In this document: piece after piece, positions 1 through 4,342 of the stretch
Numbering within the stretch: the stretch's first letter is position 1
How the letters are laid out: the number at the start of each line of letters is the position of its first letter
NCBI GenBank assembly: GCA_041744735.1
Contig: JBGTKH010000670.1
Location: 1-8,398 of the forward strand
Source: JBGTKH01 sp041744735
GTDB lineage: Bacteria; Planctomycetota; Planctomycetia; Pirellulales; Pirellulaceae
Direction of reading: 5' to 3'
Length of the DNA stretch: 8,398 nucleotides
Notes under the pieces: model-generated
Seen by the model: the letters and a program-made list of their open reading frames with translations, nothing else
Database searches by the model: none
What the model was told of the DNA's origin: nothing
Position numbers and translations under genes: made by a program

Positions 1-99
1 CATTGTACCACAAACGAAGCAACGCCCGGCCCGCTCGGCTCCCCCTTCTCCCCGGCTGGTTTGCGTTTCCCCATACCCCACATTCCACCCGCGCCCCCG
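1..99. repeat. Dispersed non-coding repeat, copy 1
   Basis: These 99 bases are identical to 792-890, in the same orientation. Beyond base 99 the copies differ by one inserted G and then lose similarity. The left end is cut by the window edge, so this copy may also carry the upstream portion seen in copy 2 (777-791). The repeat is pyrimidine-rich on the plus strand, with several C-runs and no convincing coding frame or terminal inverted repeat. Read on the minus strand it contains TGG-TACAAT, an extended -10-like site, here at 2-10 and pointing out of the window to the left. It lies just downstream of the minus-strand antitoxin gene. Function unknown. Confidence 0.9.
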
Positions 100-119
100 C
101 CCCCTTGTCAATCCAGCGC

Positions 120-133
120 GGCGCAATCGCGCC
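120..133 (-). terminator. Possible hairpin after the HTH antitoxin gene
   Basis: GGCGC and GCGCC pair around a four-base loop, directly after the TAA stop of the minus-strand antitoxin gene. The position suits a terminator of the toxin-antitoxin operon. The stem is only five pairs and no T-run follows on the minus strand, so it could be chance in GC-rich DNA. Confidence 0.25.
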
Positions 134-481
134 TTACCCGATGGGCTTCAGTTCGTGTTGCAGAAGTGCCGCCAATTTGTCAACGGCTTCGGAGTCTAGG
201 GAAGCTCGGCCGACAAGGAACTCGGCCAGCGTCTTAGGCGAGAGACCCGTTTGAGCGGCCAAGTCTCGATGATCGATTCCGCTCTCAGCAACCGCACGTC
301 GCAATTGTCCGCTCACGCTTGGCTCACGCATCGCCGCCAATCGCATCGCGGCCTCGGCATCGAGCGCTTGGCGGCGCAGGTCCGGCAAATCCTGTGCGAC
401 TTGCTGCTGATACCGTTCGAATTTCGCGCCTTCTTCGGCCGTCGCGGGGCGTCGCACGCGTCGAGTATTTGGTTCGTTCAT
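134..481 (-). CDS. Helix-turn-helix (XRE-like) antitoxin of a type II TA pair
   Basis: This 115-residue protein has a charged, helical N-terminal half (about residues 15-52, rich in Ala, Arg, Glu and Gln). A Cro/C1-type helix-turn-helix follows at about 57-110: the stretch S-G-I-D-H-R-D-L-A-A-Q-T-G-L-S-P-K-T-L fits the helix 2 - turn - recognition helix pattern. It begins 35 bases downstream of the toxin-like gene on the same strand, in toxin-first order as in HigBA and BrnTA modules. By analogy it should neutralise that toxin and repress the shared promoter. No strong ribosome site precedes the ATG, so translational coupling to the upstream gene is possible. The HTH call is good; the antitoxin role rests on context. 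It could instead be a solitary regulator. Confidence 0.7.
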   Translation of the reverse strand: MNEPNTRRVRRPATAEEGAKFERYQQQVAQDLPDLRRQALDAEAAMRLAAMREPSVSGQLRRAVAESGIDHRDLAAQTGLSPKTLAEFLVGRASLDSEAVDKLAALLQHELKPIG

Positions 482-516
482 GGGTCACCGTTTGAAATGA
501 CAACAAACAGGGTCGT

Positions 517-759
517 TTACGGCTCTCTCACTTCATACGCCGTTACCGGCACGATGGTCGTCGCATCCGGCATCTCGTAAACGGCGATGATGTATCGGCC
601 ATCGGATGTGTACCCAAATACAGCCGGCAAGCCCGACGAGCGGCTTTTGCCTTTGCTTACTGGGTTACAAACGACGTCTTCAAAGTCCTCTGTCGAGATT
701 CCATGTTCGTCGATGTGGTCGACTATCTTATCCGTCGAGATGAACTCGAAATAAGCCAT
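517..759 (-). CDS. Small BrnT/RelE-like toxin (putative ribonuclease)
   Basis: This 80-residue protein has the layout of BrnT-like RelE-fold toxins. An early helix ends in E-H-G-I-S-T-E-D-F (about 18-26), followed by a V-V-x-N-P segment (29-33). A basic stretch K-G-K-S-R-S-S-G (36-43) precedes the strands F-G-Y-T-S-D-G-R-Y-I-I-A-V-Y (48-61), and the last strand, V-T-A-Y-E-V (72-77), occupies the place of the BrnT I-S-A-R motif. Such toxins usually cleave mRNA; that is family knowledge, not visible here. A GAGG sits seven bases before the ATG. The gene is first in a two-gene minus-strand operon and its probable promoter lies inside repeat copy 2. The family match is by pattern only; DUF4258-type proteins look similar. 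Confidence 0.6.
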   Translation of the reverse strand: MAYFEFISTDKIVDHIDEHGISTEDFEDVVCNPVSKGKSRSSGLPAVFGYTSDGRYIIAVYEMPDATTIVPVTAYEVREP

Positions 760-776
760 CGCACGGCCTCAAACAT

Positions 777-890
777 GTAGACCACAGAACGCATTGTACC
801 ACAAACGAAGCAACGCCCGGCCCGCTCGGCTCCCCCTTCTCCCCGGCTGGTTTGCGTTTCCCCATACCCCACATTCCACCCGCGCCCCCG
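777..890. repeat. Dispersed non-coding repeat, copy 2 (longest visible)
   Basis: Bases 792-890 match 1-99 without a mismatch. Bases 777-820 match 1341-1384 at 42 of 44 positions, so the repeat extends at least from 777. It lies in direct orientation with copy 1, and the two copies bracket the minus-strand toxin-antitoxin pair. Its minus strand carries the extended -10-like site that faces the toxin gene. No open frame spans it in a way that looks like a real protein. Confidence 0.9.
793..801 (-). promoter_or_regulatory. Extended -10 promoter-like site for the TA operon, inside the repeat
   Basis: On the minus strand this reads TGG-TACAAT: a TGn element directly before a hexamer with five of six bases of TATAAT. 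No good -35 hexamer lies 16-18 bases upstream, which is tolerated at extended -10 promoters. Transcription starting about seven bases downstream would leave a leader of roughly 25-30 bases before the toxin ATG at 759. The same site is intact in copy 1 (2-10), but copy 3 has TACGAT instead (1357-1365). Confidence 0.4.
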
Positions 891-1015
891 GCCCCCGTGC
901 GGCGCGACCGACCGCCGAGTATTTGGGCCTCGCGCTGCTGCAGCTATTCGTGGCGCCGCGATTGCTTTACACTAATCAATAGGCAAGATATTTTTTCGTG
1001 CGTGGAGGAACGACA

Positions 1016-1237
1016 ATGGCGATCAACGCCGAAGCGGTTTACGAAAACGGTGTTCTGAAGCTCGATCACCCGTTGCCGTTGGGCGAACACCAGCGAGTGC
1101 GCGTGACCGTACACGCCGAGCAGACTTTAGCGGAACAGACGGCCGGCTTAATGGGCTGGCGCGGCAGCGCGGACGACGCGGAATACTTCGCCAGCAGCCC
1201 CGATCTTGATTTCCCGTCGCCCGCGGAGGAACCATGA
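1016..1237 (+). CDS. AF2212-family (DUF104-like) antitoxin
   Basis: This 73-residue protein begins M-A-I-N-A-E-A-V-Y-E-N-G-V-L-K and continues L-P-L-G-E-H-Q-R-V-R-V-T-V. This is the signature of AF2212-like antitoxins: a short swapped beta N-terminus and a variable acidic tail that wraps the toxin. The start is set by GGAGG at 1004-1008, seven bases before the ATG; a GTG at 998 is in frame but would place that site inside the gene. Its TGA overlaps the ATG of the PIN-toxin gene (ATGA), the usual VapBC-type coupling. The toxin is truncated, so this is probably an orphan antitoxin. It may still bind operator DNA or a related toxin elsewhere, which is inference. Confidence 0.85.
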   Translation: MAINAEAVYENGVLKLDHPLPLGEHQRVRVTVHAEQTLAEQTAGLMGWRGSADDAEYFASSPDLDFPSPAEEP

Positions 1238-1344
1238 TCTTTGCCGATCTGCCGGCCGGAGCCAGCGTATTTCTGGACGCCAACACGCTGGTGTATCACT
1301 TTCAGCCACATCCCGTTCACGGTCCGGTTTGCACGACGCTGTAG
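1234..1344 (+). pseudogene. PIN-domain toxin (VapC-like), truncated by repeat copy 3
   Basis: The ATG overlaps the antitoxin stop. The 36-codon frame reads M-I-F-A-D-L-P-A-G-A-S-V-F-L-D-A-N-T-L-V-Y-H-F. This is the first strand of a PIN ribonuclease, with the catalytic Asp of the V-F-L-D-A-N motif at residue 15, and it continues to G-P-V-C-T-T-L. A TAG then ends it at 1342-1344. PIN toxins normally run to about 120-150 residues with three or four acidic active-site residues; here only the first remains. The stop lies in the first bases of repeat copy 3, and no later PIN motif is seen downstream. The toxin should be inactive. Arrival of the repeat, or recombination between repeats, is the likely cause. 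Confidence 0.8.
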
Positions 1345-1384
1345 ACCACAGAACCCATCGTACCACAAACGAAGCAACGCCCGG
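1341..1384. repeat. Dispersed repeat, copy 3 (partial, 44 bases)
   Basis: It matches 777-820 at 42 of 44 positions, with differences at 1355 and 1359, in the same orientation as the other copies. Similarity stops after CCCGG, where copies 1 and 2 continue for about 70 more bases. It starts exactly where the PIN frame breaks. One of its two differences changes the minus-strand TACAAT to TACGAT, so promoter activity should be weaker here. Confidence 0.85.
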
Positions 1385-1595
1385 ATCGCAAGGAATCGGC
1401 ACCTTAATAAGATCAGGTTCATTTTGCAAAATGACCGCCAGATGGTCGGCGTCGAGGAGCAGTCGTCTAGCCTTTCAAACTTCTTCACCTGCCGCAGAAG
1501 GCGGCAGGGGTCGTGTTGGTTGGTTCGCGGTTTTTCGTCTGCGTGGCAAGCCATGTCGATGACCATGGAACTCGTGATCTGCGAATTCCCCTTGT
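1385..1595. other. Non-coding stretch with a hairpin; possible gene remnant
   Basis: No convincing gene lies between the repeat and the glycosyltransferase. A hairpin of eight pairs (CCTGCCGC / GCGGCAGG, loop AGAAG) occupies 1488-1508; no T-run follows on the plus strand. On the minus strand, about 1385-1471 reads as a short frame containing L-L-L-D-A-D-H-L-A-V-I-L-Q-N-E-P-D-L-I, closed by an upstream stop. It has a protein-like look (PIN-like L-D-A-D) but no start or full domain. It may be debris of another gene or chance. Confidence 0.35.
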
Positions 1596-3236
1596 TTGCT
1601 GCCAGACGTTACAATCACCCCCGTGACCGAAGGACCACCAGTTTGCGACCGAGTCGCGCCAACAGAATCGCACAGGCGCTGGTTCGCTTTTGCGCTGCTG
1701 GTCGTCGTTACGATCGTGGCAGCGTTGTTACGAGCGGCACAGGCGGGCGAGTGTTTATGGGTCGACGAATTGCACACCGCGTGGACGACCGCGGGCGGAC
1801 TAGAAGACGTCGCCTCGCGGGCAGCCGCGGGTAATCAAAGCCCGCTGTATTTCTATTTGGTCCGCACCGTCACGACGCTGCTGGGGACGAGTGAAGTTAC
1901 TCTTCGGCTGCCGTCGTTGGTCGCCGGGATCGCGCTGGTGCCGCTGGTGTATTGGTTGACAGCAGGCTGGTTGCAGTGCCGCGCGGCGGGCCTGCTGGCC
2001 GCGGTGCTGGTCGCCGTTGATCCGAATAGCATCTTCTACGCGCAAGAGGCACGAGCGTATGCGCTGGTGCAACTCCTAGCGGTGCTGCAATTGGCCGTGT
2101 TCAGGCGCCTTCTGCAAGCGGACTCACCGCCCTCTCTGCCGGCGGGCCACAAGAGCTCTCAGTTCGTGTTACGAGTTGCGTTCGTGGTCGCATCGGCGAC
2201 GTTGTTTTACTTGCATTACACGGCCGCGCTGTTGGCCGTGGCTGAAGTGGCTTGTTACGCAGCGTTGTGGCTGCGAAGAGATTGGCGGCCGGCGTATCGG
2301 GCGAGTGATTTGGCAATCGATCTAACTGTGGTCGCTCTGATAGGTGCTCCGCTGGTGCCGCACTTACTCGAGGTAGCATCGCGTCGCGGCAATTGGGCGC
2401 AGTTCGTTAGTGCGACGCCGTCAGCAGTGATGCGGAACGCGATCGTCGTGTACGTGCTGTTACCGTTGGCTCTCGCCCTGATCCTAATCGGCGTGCGTTG
2501 GGCGATGAAGCAACGGCCGCTGTTTGAGACAGTCGAGCCGCGAGTGGCGGTGCTCGTGATCGGTTGGCTTAGCATTCCTGCGGCGGTGACTTGGGTGACA
2601 ACGTACGCCGAGGTGGCTCATCTGTTCATGCTGCGGTACCTGGTGGTATCGCTGGTCGCGCCGATGGTGTTTGCGGCGCTGTGTTTCGCACTCTGCCCGG
2701 CAAAGATTCCGCGTGCGATGATGGCGCTCGTGATGATCGCCGTCGCTGTGGACCACAGCGGCATCGTTCAGCAACTCCGCGCCCACGGCCGGATTACCAA
2801 CGCACGGAATGAAGATTGGCGTGGGGCTGTGAAATTGATTAACGAGTCAACGGACGACGCAAAACAGCCGGTGCTCGTCAGCTCGGGGCTGATCGAGGCC
2901 GATGCTCTGCGTGGGCCGCACGACGACGCGCTGCGGGACTACTGCCTGCTGCCGGTGACTGGAATCTACCGCATCAACGGCCGGCCACTGATCCCGCTCC
3001 CTTACACTCGTCCCGGTCAACTAAGCGATGACGCTGTACTATCCGTCATCAACTCCGGTGGCGCATGGCTGGTGATCCGCGCCGAAAGTGGCGCCGCGCA
3101 ACGAATCGCGTCCGACGCGCTGAACAGTTTAAAAGCCGCCGGCGCGTCGGCCCGGATCGATCGCACCCATTCCTTCGGCAACGTGACGACCGTTCGCATC
3201 GTGGACATTCGGACTTCTAAATTTGGAGTGCGGTGA
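1596..3236 (+). CDS. Polytopic membrane glycosyltransferase, GT-C fold (family 39/ArnT-PMT-like)
   Basis: This integral membrane protein of up to 546 residues probably transfers a sugar from a polyprenyl-phosphate donor to a lipid, protein or cell-surface acceptor on the outer face of the inner membrane. The first membrane helix is at about 30-47. The following loop has C-L-W-V-D-E-L-H (53-60), whose D57-E58 fits the acidic catalytic motif of GT-C enzymes. Family-typical signatures follow: N-Q-S-P-L-Y-F-Y-L (80-88), L-R-L-P-S-L-V-A-G (103-111), F-Y-A-Q-E-A-R-A-Y (147-155) and R-Y-L-V-V-S (347-352). About eight to ten further hydrophobic segments reach residue 387, then a soluble tail runs from about 400 to the end. 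Substrate unknown. The start is uncertain: TTG 1596 is the first start after an in-frame stop at 1575, GTG 1623 is an alternative, and neither has a clear ribosome site. The last codons and stop lie in a palindromic repeat. Confidence 0.85.
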   Translation: MLPDVTITPVTEGPPVCDRVAPTESHRRWFAFALLVVVTIVAALLRAAQAGECLWVDELHTAWTTAGGLEDVASRAAAGNQSPLYFYLVRTVTTLLGTSEVTLRLPSLVAGIALVPLVYWLTAGWLQCRAAGLLAAVLVAVDPNSIFYAQEARAYALVQLLAVLQLAVFRRLLQADSPPSLPAGHKSSQFVLRVAFVVASATLFYLHYTAALLAVAEVACYAALWLRRDWRPAYRASDLAIDLTVVALIGAPLVPHLLEVASRRGNWAQFVSATPSAVMRNAIVVYVLLPLALALILIGVRWAMKQRPLFETVEPRVAVLVIGWLSIPAAVTWVTTYAEVAHLFMLRYLVVSLVAPMVFAALCFALCPAKIPRAMMALVMIAVAVDHSGIVQQLRAHGRITNARNEDWRGAVKLINESTDDAKQPVLVSSGLIEADALRGPHDDALRDYCLLPVTGIYRINGRPLIPLPYTRPGQLSDDAVLSVINSGGAWLVIRAESGAAQRIASDALNSLKAAGASARIDRTHSFGNVTTVRIVDIRTSKFGVR

Positions 3237-3259
3237 CTTGTCACCGCTTTGGGAGTTTT
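3230..3259 (+). terminator. Palindrome with trailing T-rich tract, possible terminator of the glycosyltransferase
   Basis: The stem GCGGTGA/TCACCGC with loop CTTG is followed by CTTTGGGAGTTTT. The stem begins four bases before the stop codon, so a transcript would fold right at the end of the frame. The T-tract is interrupted, so strength is doubtful. Confidence 0.4.
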
Positions 3260-3359
3260 AGTTAGATGTCCGCTACGCCACGTGATCGCCTTTCGGCTCG
3301 TATCCTTTCGAGTTATCGAATGACGCCGCCATACTGGATGTTCCCGGTCCAAAAAGTCC

Positions 3360-3389
3360 AAAGCTCCCAAAGCGGTGACGAGTCACCGC
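3360..3389 (-). terminator. Mirror palindrome, possible terminator of the methyltransferase gene
   Basis: On the minus strand the stem GCGGTGA/TCACCGC with loop CTCG overlaps the methyltransferase stop and is followed by CTTTGGGAGCTTT. It is the mirror of the plus-strand palindrome, so the pair could act as a two-way terminator. The T-tract is weak. Confidence 0.4.
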
Positions 3390-4177
3390 AGTCCAAAGTG
3401 ATATAGAAACACGCCGCTGGCGACGGATAGATTCAGCGAATCGGTGCTGCCGTGCATGGGGAGTGTCACTCGGCGGTCGCAGAGTTCGATCCACTGGCGG
3501 TCCAGGCCGTGGCGTTCGCTGCCGAAGAGCAGTGCCAGACGCTGCGGGCGAACGGCGGTGTCGAGCGGCTCGGCGCGTCCATCCAGCACCGTCGCCACCA
3601 ATTGCACGCGCCAGTCGTCTCGCAAACGTCGCAGGTCAGTAGCAAGATCGTTCGATTCCACAAGCGGCAGCGTCAACACCGTCCCCATCGACACACGCAG
3701 CACACGGCGCGAAAACGGCTCGGCGCCTTGCGGGCCGAGCAACACTGCATCGACGCCGAACGCGGCACAATTCCGCAGCACGCCGCCCAGATTCTCCGGA
3801 TCGTGCGCTTGCGGACAGATGACGATCGTCAATCGCTCCGCGTCGGCAGACAACACATCCGTTAACGTGCGACTCGCACGGCGCCGGCCGCAAGCAATCA
3901 CGCCGCGGTGAAAATTGAAGCCCACAATCCGCTCGACCAAGCCGTCGGGCACAACATACACCGGCACATCGTCCGGAATTCGCGGCGCCATGACCGCCAC
4001 GGACCGCTCGTCCAAAAGCACCGAATCCACGTCATAATCGCTGGCCAACAACCGCTCGACTAACAACTGCCCCTCACAAACAAACAATCCTGCCCAGCGC
4101 GTCAGATTAGACCGTTTCAAATCACGATACGGCGCAATGCGCGGGTCGTCGAGAGTGTCAATTGTGATTGCTGGCAT
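3383..4177 (-). CDS. SpoU/TrmH-family RNA 2'-O-ribose methyltransferase
   Basis: This 264-residue protein should transfer a methyl group from S-adenosylmethionine to a ribose 2'-OH in tRNA or rRNA. An N-terminal RNA-binding part (about 5-100) contains the SpoU substrate-binding pattern L-F-V-C-E-G-Q-L-L-V-E-R-L-L (31-44). The catalytic SPOUT domain shows all three motifs: motif 1, N-L-G-G-V-L-R-N-C-A-A-F-G (129-141, with R135); motif 2, L-F-G-S-E-R-H-G-L (217-225, with E221); and motif 3, D-S-L-N-L-S-V-A-S-G-V (246-256, with N249), forming the trefoil knot. Length is normal. The exact RNA target cannot be read from sequence. It converges on the glycosyltransferase, and its final F-G-L-R and TGA stop come from the palindromic repeat. 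A promoter-like site lies at 4218-4226. Confidence 0.93.
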   Translation of the reverse strand: MPAITIDTLDDPRIAPYRDLKRSNLTRWAGLFVCEGQLLVERLLASDYDVDSVLLDERSVAVMAPRIPDDVPVYVVPDGLVERIVGFNFHRGVIACGRRRASRTLTDVLSADAERLTIVICPQAHDPENLGGVLRNCAAFGVDAVLLGPQGAEPFSRRVLRVSMGTVLTLPLVESNDLATDLRRLRDDWRVQLVATVLDGRAEPLDTAVRPQRLALLFGSERHGLDRQWIELCDRRVTLPMHGSTDSLNLSVASGVFLYHFGLR

Positions 4178-4217
4178 GAACGCGGTCGGAAGTCCAAGAC
4201 ATGAAAACGCCCTCTAC

Positions 4218-4226
4218 ATTATCCCA
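4218..4226 (-). promoter_or_regulatory. Extended -10 promoter-like site for the methyltransferase
   Basis: The minus strand reads TGG-GATAAT: a TGn element and a hexamer with five of six bases of TATAAT, about 40 bases upstream of the ATG at 4177. No good -35 hexamer is visible at normal spacing. The same architecture appears in the repeat-borne site at 793-801. Confidence 0.4.
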
Positions 4227-4342
4227 CTCATACTTGCACAATGCGATTGCCGCGGCGATAATCTGCGAATTCACTTCATTAGCGCCGCAGGCACTTGCCA
4301 TGTGCGCACTGCGATCGTGATATCTTAAAGGGAGACAGATCA

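Larger units (their letters stand above)
3222..3397. repeat. Inverted pair of REP-like palindromes between convergent genes
   Basis: Arms 3222-3259 and 3360-3397 are inverted copies with 35 of 38 positions matching. Each arm holds its own perfect palindrome: GCGGTGAC-TT-GTCACCGC at 3230-3247 and GCGGTGAC-GA-GTCACCGC at 3372-3389. About 100 bases without a recognisable gene separate them. The layout resembles a bacterial BIME/REP doublet or a small MITE. The arms overlap the 3' ends of both flanking genes and supply both stop codons. No target-site duplication could be identified. Confidence 0.85.

Noticed and set aside
3..254. Open frames on the plus strand through repeat copies 1 and 2 that start with the same residues.
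   Set aside because: The shared protein start is simply the identical repeat. Copy 1's frame runs antisense through the antitoxin gene, neither has a ribosome site, and the composition is not protein-like.
962..992. Possible promoter for the AF2212 antitoxin (TTGCTT or TTTACA followed by GATATT).
   Set aside because: Spacings are 19 or 15 bases and the hexamers match poorly; no clear choice.
1066..1566. A 166-residue minus-strand frame opposite the AF2212 antitoxin and PIN fragment.
   Set aside because: It is antisense to two well-recognised genes, crosses the repeat and shows no domain.
3273..3494. A minus-strand frame across the palindromic pair and the methyltransferase 3' end.
   Set aside because: No domain, no ribosome site, overlaps a confident gene in another frame.
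4295..4326. TTGCCA and TGATAT at 17-base spacing upstream of the peptidase.
   Set aside because: The -10 match is only three of six, and a start there would fall in the ribosome-binding site.
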